Source: Rhabdophis nuchalis (Eukaryota; Chordata; Lepidosauria; Squamata; Natricidae). From it: a stretch of 64,000 nucleotides of DNA. Positions 45,229-56,116 of this stretch are shown in pieces. The translations under genes were made by a program, and so were the position numbers. The DNA is taken from the NCBI GenBank assembly GCA_039707465.1, contig CM077647.1:172358663-172422662 (forward strand), read 5' to 3'. Numbering within the stretch: the stretch's first letter is position 1; every line of letters starts with the position of its first letter. The notes below the pieces were generated by a model, which was given only the letters and a program-made list of their open reading frames with translations, searched no databases and was not told the origin of the DNA.

Positions 45229-45649
45229 CTTGATGGACAGAGAAACAAAATGCAATGGACAGGGAGAGTTGAAAATGATAGATGTGGTGGGGACCATAAT
45301 TACAACTGGTCCAAAGTCAGTCAGCTAATTTTTCATGACTAAAACCAGAGTAGAATTCATAGTCTTCTGGCCACTACATTAACTACTTCACGAAACTAGG
45401 TCTCTAAATATTGCTAAGACTTGTCTAGGGAGGAAGAGGAGGAGGATGAGAAAAATGACGAGGAAAGAAGAAGCGGAAATGCAAATCTGAGCCATGTTAA
45501 CAGTATTTCTTTATTTTAAACCTAAAGTTAGTAATAATTTATGAGATGAAGTAATCTGGATGTAGTCCACTGCAAGAAGGAAAAAAATGATTTACCATTT
45601 TTGGGTTTGCTTTTGAAATTAGGTAGAAAAATGGGAGGAAGCAACTGCC

Positions 45650-45847
45650 TACATCTGTCTGTCTGTCTTTCTAACTTTCTTTTCTCTTGTTTCTTTTTTC
45701 TCTTCTTCCTTCCTTCCTTTCTCTCCCTCCTCCCACCTTTTCTTCCTTCCTTCCTTCCTTCCCCTCATTCCCTCTCCCTCTTTTTTTCTTTCTTTCTTTT
45801 CTTTCTTTCCTTCCTTCCTTCCTTCCTCTCCCTACCTCACTCCTCGT

Positions 45848-45891
<44 letters not shown>

Positions 45892-45910
45892 TTCTTCTTT
45901 CTTTCTGTGG
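45650..45910. repeat. CTTT/CCTT pyrimidine array
   Basis: Counterpart of the arrays at 34855 and 41352, just before the V unit flank. Confidence 0.95.
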
Positions 45911-46358
45911 TGTCATGTGCAAAGGAAATCAGGCAATTCAGGCAGTTCAAACAAATATAAAGATGTATGTAAGGCTTAAGCTCTCTAAAAAAATCTGAGC
46001 TACTAATAGTCAAGTGGGAAGTAAGAGGCAATCAAAATGGCCTGGACATAGAACTCTTGCAGGTATGCAAGTACTCATGATTGGTGCACTTGACCCCTCT
46101 CTCGGGCCCAGTCTGGTCATCTCCTACATATGGGAAGTAAATAGGAAGGCTTTGCAGAGAGAGGGGTGGCAATCTAATTTAATGCATTAAAAATTAAAGA
46201 AAACAGAAAAGAAACAGACTAATATGCCATCCAAATTTGGTTGCTTTTGGTTAGTTTCTGCAGAAACTCCGTCCAAATTTTACGCCTAAATAATTGCTTG
46301 AAATTGTTTGATTTGAATTTGTTTCTGGACAAAGGTCTCTTTTTATACAGAGAAGGAC

Positions 46359-46366
46359 ATGCAAAT
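46359..46366 (+). promoter_or_regulatory. IGHV promoter octamer
   Basis: ATGCAAAT 115 bp before the ATG at 46481. Confidence 0.85.
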
Positions 46367-46480
46367 TGAAAGGCAGCCCAACCTTTAAATGTCTCCCTCC
46401 TTCTTACTCAAAGACCCAGAGATTACCAGAACTCTCGAGTTCATCCAACGGATGTTTCTCCTCCAAACCATTCAATAAAA

Positions 46481-46920
46481 ATGATTATATGGGTGAATGT
46501 CATCTTGACCCTCTCTGTTTTGAAAGGTATTCTTCTTTGGATTCCATAATATTGTGAGGTGGGCTCAGATTTCTCCACAAGCTCTTCAGATACCTTCTTG
46601 TGTCTTTTTTGTTTTCAGATGTTCTGGCAGATGTTTCAATCGCTGAATCAGGAGGGGGAGTGAAGAGACCTGGAGATTCTCTTCGACTTACTTGCACAAG
46701 CTCTGGCTTCAATATCGATAACTACTATATGGAATGGGTCCGCCAGGCAGATGGAAAAGGGCTGGTGTGGATCGCGCGGATACATCAAAGCAGCACGTAT
46801 TATGCCAATTCTTTTAAAGGACGAGTCACAATTTCCAAAGATAGTTCCAGGAACCAAGTTTATTTAGACATGAATGGACTGAAAGCTGAAGATACAGCCA
46901 AGTATTACTGTAGTAGGCAA
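46481..46920 (+). CDS. IGHV segment, intact
   Basis: Leader exon 46481-46526 ([15 protein letters not shown]), GTATTC donor, 92-bp intron, TTTTCAG acceptor, V exon 46619-46920 ([17 protein letters not shown]...). Conserved features: LRLTCTSSG Cys, [40 protein letters not shown]. No stop or shift. The V domain is almost the same as that at 42075 from FR1 through FR3 but ends with a different CDR3 start and a GTG-type RSS spacer. Its 3' flank keeps only a mutated reverse octamer. Probably functional. Confidence 0.92.
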
Positions 46921-46959
46921 CACAGTGGTGAAAAATGAATGGGAGCTTGTATTAAAACC
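46921..46959 (+). promoter_or_regulatory. 23-RSS
   Basis: CACAGTG, 23-bp spacer, nonamer ATTAAAACC. Confidence 0.88.
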
Positions 46960-47129
46960 TACAGTTCATGTGGCAAAAGGAAAGTTTCATTTGGATTCAC
47001 ACCAATGAAAACAGAACCACAACAGAGCAGCTTTAAATATATCATGAGCAATTCCTTTGGGATCTGCCACAGCTGGTTTAGCAAGGAGATGAACAGAGTG
47101 AGAAGGAACTTGATTTGCCTATGGACTTG

Positions 47130-47630
47130 AACACTGAGCCCTATCTAAGAAAATGAAATTCAATGTAGAAAATGTAAAATCGTACATTTAGGCAAGAAAA
47201 ACCAAAAGGACACTTATTGACTGGGTGAAACCAGGCTTAATAGCAGTAACTGTGAAAGGGATCTTGGAGTCTTAGTGGACAACCAATTAAATATGAGTCA
47301 AAAGTCTGCAGCGGCATCCAAAAAAGGCAACACAATCCTAAGCTGCATTAACAGAGGGATACAATTAAGATCAAGGGATGTACTAATACCATTCTATAAA
47401 GCCTCTATAAAACACACCTAGAGTACTCAATACAATTTTGATATGTATTACATCCAATTATAGATCACACTATAAAAAAGATGTTGAGACTAGAAAAAGT
47501 GCAAAAAAGAGAAACCAGGATGATTAGGAGACTGTAGACTAAAATATATGAAGAACGGTTGCAGGAACCGGGCATGGCTAGTGTAGTAAAGAGAAGAACC
47601 ATGGGAGAAATGATAGCAACCTTGCAGCAT
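47130..47630 (+). mobile_element. CR1 LINE fragment
   Basis: CR1 RT sequence in several frames (gatcttggagtcttagtgga, gcagcggcatccaaaaaagg, gcataaacagaggg-type). It cuts the V 3' flank. Confidence 0.75.
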
Positions 47631-47689
47631 TCTAATGTATTCACATCCTTGTGACAGTTGAAGATTTCATTCAAATAAATCTCTGGAAG

Positions 47690-47805
47690 AAGGAGGAGGA
47701 GCAGGTGGGGGAAGAGGAGGAGGAGGAGGAGAGAAGAAGGAGGAGGAGGAGAAGGATGAAAAGGAGAAGTAGGAGAGGAGGAGCAGAAGGAGGAGGATAA
47801 CAATA
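47690..47805. repeat. (GGA)n-rich tract
   Basis: Irregular GGA/GAA units. Confidence 0.9.
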
Positions 47806-47859
47806 TCTACTTGGAATGATATGGTAAAATATTTTTGCATTAAAAAAAATCACAATATA

Positions 47860-48753
47860 CCCTATTTTTCAGACTATTAGATGCACTGGAGTATAAGACG
47901 CAGCAAAATTTTGAAGTGGTGAATTTAGAAAAATGGGTATTGCCCTTCTTGACCTCCAGGAGCATTCTGTAGGCCTTCCAAACCCTCTGCAGGCCCCATT
48001 TTTTGTGTGAAAAAGGGACATACAGAGAGTTTGAGAGGCCTGCAACATGCTCCTGGGGGCCGGGGAGACCAAAAACACAAGGCATGGGGGGTTTGCATTA
48101 ATGGGGCATTCAGAGGGTTTGGGAGTCGTGTAGAGCAGGGGTCCCCAACCTTTGCAACTTTAAGTCTGAAGAACTTCAGCTCCCAGAATTCTCCAGCCAG
48201 CAAAGCTGGCTGGAGAATTCTGGGAGCTGAAGTCCTTCAGACTTAAAGTTGCAAAGGTTGGGGACCCCTGGTGTAGAGTATTCCTGGGGGCTGGGGAGGG
48301 CAAAAAACTTTTGTGAAACACGGGCCCATTTTCACTCATGTTTTCCCTCCCCAACCCCTAGGCGCATTCTACAGGCCTCCCAAACCCTCTGCACACTTCA
48401 TTTTTTGTGATAAATGGGCTTGTTTTTTGCAAGGTTTTTTTAGAGTTTTATTTGATTTATATCCCGCATCTAGCTCCTACAAAAGGACCCAGGGCGGCGC
48501 ACAGGAAATTAAAACACCATATAAATATACAAATACATAATATCCTAAAACCTTTTGCCCTGCCCAGCCCCCAGGAGCACTTTGCAGGCCTCCCAAGCCC
48601 TCTGCGCATCCATTTTTGCGGAAAAGGGGAAGTGCGGGGTGTGGTTTCAGGAGGCCAAAAATGCTGTATTCAGTGTATAAGACAAACCCAGATTTTCACC
48701 CTCTTTTTAGGGGGGGGGGGGAAATGGTGTGTCTTATACTCTGAAAAATACGG
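47860..48753. mobile_element. Non-autonomous TIR transposon flanked by TA, with nested insertions
   Basis: Ends CCCTATTTTTCAGACT and, inverted, CCGTATTTTTCAGAGTATAA, with TA on each side; same family as 13676-14166. It contains a hAT MITE (48136-48270) and an L2-like LINE 3' tail (about 48428-48545). Confidence 0.65.
48136..48270. mobile_element. hAT MITE, 135 bp, near-perfect palindrome
   Basis: Starts CAGGGGTCCCCAACCTTTGC and ends with its inverse, flanked by an exact 8-bp duplication GTGTAGAG (48128-48135 and 48271-48278). The two halves are near-inverse throughout. Confidence 0.9.
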
Positions 48754-48848
48754 TAGGTCCCAGAAGGAGCAGTAATCCTCTTGCACTGATGTAACTACAT
48801 TTGCAGCACAAGCCTGAGTACACACCACATACTAGCATACTTTGCTTC

Positions 48849-48856
48849 ATGTAAAT
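48849..48856 (+). promoter_or_regulatory. Octamer variant upstream of the V segment at 48971
   Basis: ATGTAAAT (7/8) 115 bp before the ATG. Confidence 0.5.
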
Positions 48857-48970
48857 GACTTCCTGGTATACCAGGCGTTAAAATAGAAGCCTTGGTGAAT
48901 GAAGGCAGTATTAGAAGTCCCTGACAATACCGAATTGCTTTTCACCTTTTGTATTATCCGTCTTGAAAGC

Positions 48971-49425
48971 ATGGTTCTGAAACTGCTGATAAGTTTCCTC
49001 GTTGTGTTCCCAGCATGTAAGATCAACAGAGAAAAAAAGGCTGTTTTTAGGTAGATCTGCATTTTTTTGTGTAATTCCCCCCCCCCCCACACACACACTT
49101 ATATTTTTTTTAAATTCATGCAGGCATTACCTCCAAAATTACAATTACTCAGTCTGCTGCTCAGGTGAACAGACTAGGAGAAAGGATGAGGCTCACCTGT
49201 ACAGTGTCTGGATTTTCCCTCGGAACCTCTGGAATAAGCTGGATGCGTCAGGTCTCTGGAAAGCAACTGGAATGGATCGGAGACATCTGGCATGGTGGAG
49301 GCACTGTTTATAGCAGCATCTTTCGGAGTCGGGCCAGCATCACAAAAGACATTACTAGGAGCCAAGTGGGCTTGCAGCTCAGTGCTTTAAAGGCTGAAGA
49401 CATAGCTGTATATTATTGCATAAGA
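48971..49425 (+). CDS. IGHV segment, divergent, intact
   Basis: Leader exon 48971-49016 encodes MVLKLLISFLVVFPA with a GTAAGA donor in phase 1. The 107-bp intron contains C and CA runs. The V exon starts at 49124 after CATGCAG, giving CITSKITITQSAAQVNRLGE. V-domain hallmarks: Cys in MRLTCTVSGFSL, Trp in ISWMRQVSGKQLEWIGDI, RSRASITKDITRSQ, ALKAEDIAVYYCIR. No stop. The GFSLGTSGISW loop is longer than in the 42-46 kb family, so this is another IGHV family. RSS: CACAATG 49426-49432 with a 23-bp spacer. Probably functional; the promoter octamer is imperfect. Confidence 0.9.
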
Positions 49426-49464
49426 CACAATGAGAAGAATCTTCATACAAGCCGGTCAAAAGCC
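49426..49464 (+). promoter_or_regulatory. 23-RSS
   Basis: Heptamer CACAATG, 23-bp spacer, nonamer TCAAAAGCC. Confidence 0.8.
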
Positions 49465-49629
49465 ACCGCTTTTCGAATTTAAGCACTGTCTTTCTCCTGT
49501 GTGTCCCACAGGCAGCAGGAGGAACTCTTTGGTGCGTTACTATTTCCTGAACCAGAAATCTAAAACTTGCCATCATATTCTCACCCCAAGATTGCTGTTC
49601 TGACCTAGGCTTTCCCAAAAAGCATGAGG

Positions 49630-50270
49630 CAGAGTCCTGGTCCTGAAAAAACCCCTTTTATTAAATGAATGTGAATTTCTCTTTCACATTCAGAAAGGCC
49701 TAACCAGCAGTCTTTCAAAGGAATATTTATGACTACAGACCTTATCTATCTTGGAAAGCTGCCGTGTAAATATTTTCCAAATGAGGTGCTCTATAAGGAA
49801 AGACTGGGCACAGAGTCTCTGAGATTCACGGGCAGATCTTCACACTCCTGAAACGAATCTAACGACGGACCGAATGAATTGTTTCCTGCAAAAGCCCACT
49901 CCCTTTTCTCTCCTCTCTTATTTCCTATGGGAGGGACCATTCACCACCCACCTGTGGCTTTACTCCAATGTTGACCCTGGTTTCTTAACTGTTCTTTTCT
50001 TCTGAAAGCTCTCTGCATGCACACACTGATAACAGGTCCAGCTGTTCCTCTGCCTCACTGCTGTTTAGCTCCATAGGCACCTGATCACCACCAGATGGCC
50101 TCGGCCCTATCTCTGCCTTCAATGCAGAGTCATTGTTTGAGGATTCCCCAGCCTCCAGGACTGGCCCATGCTCCTCCCCAACCTCCTCACTGTCCAACTC
50201 TGCTGCCAGCTCCACTGGCCACTGGCAGGCCACCACAATTTCTTTAAAAAAAAACTGTCAAGCTGAGCCA
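49630..50270 (-). mobile_element. Unclassified repeat, possibly a transposon 3' region
   Basis: The minus strand has an 83-codon acidic frame (50236-49985) and, farther along, a TTTAATAAAAGG polyadenylation-like site at about 49660. The look is that of a transposon 3' region; I cannot name it. Confidence 0.35.
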
Positions 50271-50464
50271 AGAAAAGTCACTCAAAACACAAGCAAAAAC
50301 ACAACCAGGCCAAAAATTCCATTTTTCTTTTGGCCTTCTCCATTAACTACTTGAAGCAATTAAAAGCAATGACTTTTTTCTATTTGTAAGAGAACCAATC
50401 TATGGAGAACATTGAGTGCTTCAAGGGAATTACAGCCTAAACCTTTTACTCAACAAAGGGATAA

Positions 50465-51400
50465 ACAGAATAGAATAGAATAGAATAGAATAGAATAGAA
50501 TAGAATTCTTTATTGGCCAATTGCAGAGAAGAGCAACCAAGATGATTAGGGAACTGGAGACTAAAACATATGAAGAACGGTTGCAGGAGCTGGGTATGTC
50601 TAGTTTGATGAAGAGAAGGAGCAGGGGAGACATGATAGCAGTGTTCCGATATCTCAGAGGGTGCCACAAAGAAGAGGGAGTCAAACTATTCTCCAAGGCA
50701 CCTGGGGGCAGGACAAGAAGCAATGGGTGGAAACTAATCAAGGAGAGAAGCAACTTAGAACTAAGGAGAAATTTCCTGACAGTTAGAACAATTAACCTCT
50801 GGAACAGCTTGCCTCCAGAAGTTGTGAATGCCCCAACCCTGCAAGTCTTTAAAAAGATGTTAGATAGCCATTTGTCTGAAATGGTATAAGGTTCCTGCCC
50901 ACGCAGGGGGTTGGACTAGAAGACCTACAAGGTCCCTTCCAACTCTGCTATTGTATTATTGTATTGTATTATTGTAAGTGTGATTGGACACACAAGGAAT
51001 TCGTCTTTGGTGCACATGCTCTCAGTGTACATAAGGAGAATAAAATACATTCATTAAGAATAAAAAGAGACAACATTTAGTGATAGTCAAGGTTACTAAT
51101 AAGCTATCAAATCATATTAGGAAACAAATAAAAACAATATAAATTGAAAGATACAAGCAACATGGTTATAGTCATAAGTAGGGAGAGAGAGATACTAGGA
51201 AGGAAGAAAAGAAGAATAGTAACACAGTCTTAGGAAATTATTGACAGTGTTGTGGGAATTAGTTGTTAAGCAGAGTGATGGCATTCAGGAAAAAAAACTG
51301 TCATTGTGTCTAGTTGTTCTGGTGTGCAGTAGCCTATAACATCATTTTGAAGGTAGAAGTTGAAACAATTTATGTCCTGGAGGTGAGGGGTCTGTAGATA
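50465..51400 (-). mobile_element. Snake-type CR1 3' region with (AATAG)n tail, interrupted by another CR1
   Basis: 50465-50520 is (AATAG)n plus aattctttattggccaa; the element resumes at about 50974 (gtgtgattggacacacaagg, catgctctcagtgtacataa). The interruption is the + strand CR1 at 50521-50973. Uninterrupted relative: 56785-57230. Confidence 0.75.
50521..50973 (+). mobile_element. CR1 LINE inserted into the preceding element
   Basis: 122-codon frame (50521-50889) of the RT C-terminus ending [10 protein letters not shown]1 3' end, (ATTGT)n tail. Nearly identical in sequence to the copies at 34330 and 37024. Confidence 0.85.
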
Positions 51401-51785
51401 TTTTCACAGCCCTCTTTTTGACTCGTGCAGTATGCAGGTCCTCAATGGAAGGCCAGTTGGAAGGCAATTGTTTTTTCTGCAGTTCTAATTATCCCTTGAA
51501 GTCTGTGTCTGTCTTGTTGGGTTGCAGAGCCAAACCAGACAGTTATGGAATTGCCGACGACAGACTCCATAATTCCTCTGTAGAACTGAATCAGCAGCTC
51601 TTAGAGACATGACAATGTCATGAAGTGCCTGACTGGTAAAGTCAAGAACAACATAAACGCATTTTCCGTAATAGCCTCATTGTAATTCAAATTTTCACAA
51701 ATAAGAATTACTACATGATGTATTGGATTGAACATTTCTTACTTTGCAATTTTGTGAACTTCAATTCTTAGGGCCCATTCTTCTT

Positions 51786-53801
51786 TTTTTTTGTTGAAAA
51801 AGTTTTATTGGGTTTTACAATTTTTTACAAATAAGGCAAGGGTAGGGTGTATAGAAGATATTGTGAGAACCTTCATGTCGAAGTCGTTGACCCCTTCCGA
51901 GGCTTCATAACAAAATATAGATAATACATTAAATTTTCATTTGTACTACAAAGTGGAAAGAAATGGAAATATATCATTATAAAATCTATGCTAGCAATCA
52001 TCTATAAACATCCAAACAAAAGTTATACTATACTAAAATAAAGTCACTTTTGAGATCTAAGTCTTTTGGCAATTGTGTCTTCTTCTCCCTGGCCCCCAGT
52101 GGGCGGGGCCGCGGCAACCTCTGCTCCCCCATTTTCATCCTCCAGGATTGAGGAATGTTTTTTAAGAAAGGCTTCCGCCTCTGCAATTGTTTTAATTCTT
52201 ACTCTTCCCCCCTCCCAGAACACCAACATTCCCTCTGGCATCACCCACTTGAACCAAACCCCCTGTTTAAATAATCTTTTAGACAAGAAGGAATACTTCC
52301 TTCTTACCTCTCTAATCTTTTTCGGGATCTGCTTCAAGATGGCAATCTCTTTCTGCTGGTAAATTAAAGGACTGTCTCTCTGCACTCTCAGGATCCTTTC
52401 CCTTGTCGACCTCCTTACAAATTTAATATGGATCTCTCTGGGTACTTCATTTATCCTGGCATATGCTGACTTTATTCTATATATCAGACCTATGTCCCCC
52501 CTAATATCTTCTTTAGGCTTTTGTACATAATCTGCTAAAATTGTACACATTAAATCAGTTAAATCTTCACTGTTTGTCTCAGGAACGTTCTGAAATCTTA
52601 AAAAATATGACATCCTTTCAAAATCCATCCTAGACATATGATCAGTTAAATCCCCTATTTCATTATTAATACTTTTAAGCTCTCCCCTTGTCCCAGCCAA
52701 CCCCACCTCCAGCTCATCAGTCTTTTGCGTATTTTCCATTAATTTCTTCTGTACCTCCAAAAGTTCTAATTTAGAACTGACATGGTCCTTTCTCATTTCT
52801 TTAATCTCTTTCATAATGTTCTGAAGAGTTTCATCCATTGCTGCTAATTTAGCGTCCATATCTGATTTTTCAGGTAACATCGAGGTGATTTTAGATTGAT
52901 GCGTCTGCTTCTTTGAGGCCATAATGAAAGATTTAAGTCTTTGTCAGTAAAATGGCATCTGCTGGAGAGGAGTCAGTGAGTCAAAGTGTGAGCAAATTCC
53001 AATGAACAAAGTCACAATTTTATCTAATTAGAGACCAGAGAGAAACCAAGTTCTTCAAACAATCAAATAAAAAGAAAAGGAAGAAGGCACTTCAGGGAAA
53101 GGTCCAATTAATCAATTACATGCAATCATTAATAAAAAGAGAAAGGCAGTCCCGAGCACAAGGGAATGTCAGCAGTTTTCCATGAAAAGTATGTCTCCTG
53201 AGAACAAAGGAACGCCATCTTCCCCTGCCCATCTGGAAGCCACCGGGAATTAGCAAGAAAAAATTGTCTCTTTATTGCCAGACTTCGATACTAAGTATCC
53301 AACGGTCATGCCGGAAAGACTTTCACTTTAGTTTAAAAAAATTCGGATGTTGATTTCTCCGCTTCCTCAAGCCTGAGGAGCATTTTTAAAATGCAGCTTT
53401 TTTTCCGATCCAAGGGGGGTTATTACAAACTCCCCCCTCCATCTCCTTTCAAAGCAAAAGTTGCAAGCATGAAAGTAAAATCACTCACAATCCACTCTAT
53501 AGCCGGGAGTCTCGGTGAAGCCTCCAACTCCGGCGATTCAGCTCTGCTCGAAAGCGGTTAAGCGTTCCGGTCCTCCATCGGCAAAGGGAACGAAGCCCCC
53601 CGCAGCATGTTCTCCCACACCTAGGTCGAAGACAGGGACACCCCCCCGACCGCCATCAGGATGGGGAGATTCCCTGCAAGCCGGCCGTACGGCGGGAATC
53701 CTTTCAAAGGACTCCTTGCCCCTGTGGGGCCGTGAAAGCAACAAAAACGGCGGACGAGTCCAAGACTCGACCGTCACCTCCGGCCAACCGGAAGGAAGTC
53801 C
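51786..53801 (-). mobile_element. Full-length ORF1-only L1 derivative (HAL1-like)
   Basis: Flanked by a perfect 16-bp duplication AGGGCCCATTCTTCTT (51770-51785 and 53802-53817). On the minus strand: 880-bp GC-rich 5' UTR, intact ORF1 (52922-52044), 3' UTR of about 250 bp with a CTCGGAAGGGGTCAACGACT motif homologous to the copy at 4814-6863, then an A-rich end (51786-51800). ORF2 is absent. Confidence 0.85.
52044..52922 (-). CDS. L1-type ORF1 protein, intact
   Basis: 292 codons from MASKKQTHQSKITSML to IAKRLRSQK. N-terminal third (residues about 25-95) is a charged coiled-coil-like region (KLAAMDETLQNIMKEIKEMR, LELLEVQKKLMENTQ). The centre (about 95-180) is an RNA-recognition-like domain with MDFERMSYFLRFQNVPE and later IHIKFVRRSTRERIL. 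The C-terminal domain (to about 265) carries FKQGVWFKWVMPEGMLVFWE. This is the domain order of L1 ORF1p (trimeric RNA-binding chaperone). Length is within the usual L1 ORF1p range. The frame is open although the element lacks ORF2, so mobilisation would need an L1 ORF2p in trans. Confidence 0.85.
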   Translation of the reverse strand: MASKKQTHQSKITSMLPEKSDMDAKLAAMDETLQNIMKEIKEMRKDHVSSKLELLEVQKKLMENTQKTDELEVGLAGTRGELKSINNEIGDLTDHMSRMDFERMSYFLRFQNVPETNSEDLTDLMCTILADYVQKPKEDIRGDIGLIYRIKSAYARINEVPREIHIKFVRRSTRERILRVQRDSPLIYQQKEIAILKQIPKKIREVRRKYSFLSKRLFKQGVWFKWVMPEGMLVFWEGGRVRIKTIAEAEAFLKKHSSILEDENGGAEVAAAPPTGGQGEEDTIAKRLRSQK

Positions 53802-53943
53802 AGGGCCCATTCTTCTTCACGTGTGGTTGTATCAAATGTAGATAAGCTAAAATTAATTCTGCCTGGGGAAATAAAAGATCATTTACACTTTATAAAGAAT
53901 TCTCCAGCAAAACCATTTTAAAGATGGTCTAAATAAAAAAACA

Positions 53944-54296
53944 GGGATGCAGTGGCTCAGTGGCTAAGACGTTGTCAATCAGAAAGGTTGGCAGTTTGGC
54001 AGTTCGAATCCCTAGTGCCATGTAACAGAATGAGTTCCTGTTACTTGTCCCAGCTTCTGCCAACCTAGCAGTTTGAAAGCATGTAAAAATGCATGTAGAA
54101 AAATTGGGACCACCTTTAGTGGGAAGGTAACAGCATTCTGTGGGCCTTCGGAATTTAATAATGCCAGTCACATGACCACGGAGATGTCTTCAGACAGTGC
54201 TGGCTCTTCGACTTTCAAGCGGAGATGAGTACTGCTTGAGTTGGGATTAACAAGCACATACTGTATGTGTGAGGGGAACCTTTACCTTTATCTTTA
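53944..54296 (+). mobile_element. tRNA-derived SINE
   Basis: Second near-complete copy of the SINE at 3206-3560 (gtggctcagtggctaagacg, gttcgaatccctagtgcc, ...). Confidence 0.75.
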
Positions 54297-54690
54297 CATA
54301 AGAACATAAGAAAATAAGAATAGCCGTGCTGGAACAGGCCACAGCCCATCTGGTCCAGCATTCTGTCTCACACAGTGGCTCACCATTTGCTTCAGGGTCT
54401 TCCCAAGCAGATGTCTTCACCTGCTTATGATTCCCTGCAAATGGCATTGAGAAATATCCTGCCTATCTCTCCAACCCATGGATACCCTTGTACTCCATGA
54501 ACTCGTCTAATCCTTTCTTAAAGGTGTCGAGGCTGTCAGCTGTCACCACTTCTTCTGGCAGGGAGTTCCATAGACCAGTGATCCTCTGGGTGAAAAAGTA
54601 CTTCCTCTTATTTGTTTGAGGTCTAGCTTCCAAAAGTTTCATGGAGTGCCCCCTAGTTCTAGTGTTGTGCGATAGGGAAAACAGTTTTTA
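54297..54690 (-). mobile_element. CR1-like LINE 3' region, antisense
   Basis: Starts aagaacataagaaaataaga and continues with tctggtccagcattctgtct and ggagttccatagaccagtga, a repeat type common in reptiles. A (GT)n tract follows at 54737-54770. Confidence 0.6.
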
Positions 54691-54739
54691 CTTTACTCTG
54701 TTATATTACTACTATTGTTACTATTGTGTGTGTTTGTTT

Positions 54740-54773
<34 letters not shown>

Positions 54774-54841
54774 CCTTTTCTTCTTCCCTTCCCTTCTGTA
54801 ATGGCAATGCACTGTGTTCAAAATGTTTATGAATAAATAAA

Positions 54842-54926
54842 TAAAAGCAATTGTCAATTTTATCTGCAAATGAACAATCTGAAGCAAGAAGGGACATACA
54901 GTATATCTATTACTCTGCCAGAGATA
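54842..54926 (+). pseudogene. IGHV relic: FR3 end only
   Basis: 54842-54895 reads FYLQMNNLK in one frame, matching FR3 of the segment at 57695 (FYLQMNDLK). A one-base shift then leads to VYLLLC-like sequence where VYYC is expected. Upstream V sequence is missing, replaced by CR1-like and SINE sequence. The segment is followed at the right place by a complete 23-RSS. Confidence 0.65.
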
Positions 54927-54965
54927 CACAGTGATGAAAGTCTGAGCTTAACTCATGCAAAAACT
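54927..54965 (+). promoter_or_regulatory. 23-RSS attached to the V relic
   Basis: CACAGTG, 23-bp spacer, nonamer GCAAAAACT (7/9). Confidence 0.65.
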
Positions 54966-55367
54966 CTTTCTTTCTCTAAACCTTGGCAGGATGTTCCTGA
55001 AGGTGGAGCTCGTGTTCCACCAAGCCGTTCTTCAGAAAAAGTGCTCAAAATCCAAAAATAGGAGAAACCGCAAAGAGACGGCAAAAATAGAGAAGGAAAC
55101 ATCGGTTTACCACAGGGAGCAACTGCCTAGAAAGAGTGGCCTCAGAGCTAAAAGACATTGATTGATTGCTTACTCATTCAACCTATTTAGATGTTTGAGA
55201 TGTTAGTCTCCACATTTGGCATTATCCGTTCGAGGACCACACCGAGGGATTCTTAAAAATGATTGATACCGTTTCTGATGTAGGTAATGGTTGCAATTCA
55301 TTATCTAAATACAGGTGAGAATGCACACTGTATGTGAATTCCAAATTGAAGGAGCTTTGAGCTTTAA

Positions 55368-55859
55368 CGGTGATGGCGAACCATTTTGGCACTGAGTGCA
55401 CCAACTGGAATGCACATGCATGCATGTGTATGTGTGCGAATGCATGCGCACCAGAGTGCTGGAAACCCAAAGACCAGCTGGCTGTTGCATGCATGCATGC
55501 CTGTTTGTTTGTTTTTTTGCTAGATTTGGCTGTTTTTTGGCTTGTTTTCAGGCTGTTTTTAAGCCGTTTTGTGCTGTTTTCAGACTGGTTTTGGGCTGAA
55601 AATAGGCTCCACAACAGCTGACCAAATGTCCTAAAATCAGCACCAAAACAGCCTGAGAAAGGCCTGGAAAATGGGCTGGATTTTTAGCCATTTTTCAGGG
55701 CGTTTTTTAGCTGTTTTTTAGATGGGTTTTTTTGGGCCATTTTCTGGCAGTCTGGCACCCATGAAGACCAGCTGGGTGGTGCGCCAGAAACCAGAAAACC
55801 AACTGGTGACAGCACAGGTGCCCACATATGCTGGCACATATGCCATAGGTTCGTCATGG
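55368..55859. mobile_element. hAT-type non-autonomous element
   Basis: Left end CGGTGATGGCGAACCATTTT, right end the inverse of CCATGACGAACCTATGGCA, with 8-bp flanks AGCTTTAA/AGCTATAA (7/8). AT- and GT-rich interior, no ORF. Confidence 0.65.
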
Positions 55860-55864
55860 AGCTA

Positions 55865-56050
55865 TAATCTATATAATACAAAATGGAACAAGAGTTTGTT
55901 CAAAACCACTAATCTCCGAAAATACTGCACCGATCGCTTCCAAATTTTCACACAATGTTCCTTTGAAATACAGCACCAATGATATATATATAGATTGTGT
56001 AGATGTCACACCAATGCCAAGCACACACAACAGAAATGTAAAAATTGTAA
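55865..56050. mobile_element. Unclassified dispersed repeat (copy of 31256-31430)
   Basis: Shares gagtttgttcaaaaccacta and agcaccaatgatat with the earlier copy. Confidence 0.45.
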
Positions 56051-56116
56051 AAAAGGTAGGTAAATAGATACAGAGATAACAGTGGGCCACAGGTATTATG
56101 TCATCCTTTATGACAG

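Noticed and set aside
54368..54380. CACAGTG heptamer (ctcacacagtggctc)
   Set aside because: Part of the CR1-like repeat; no nonamer at either spacing.
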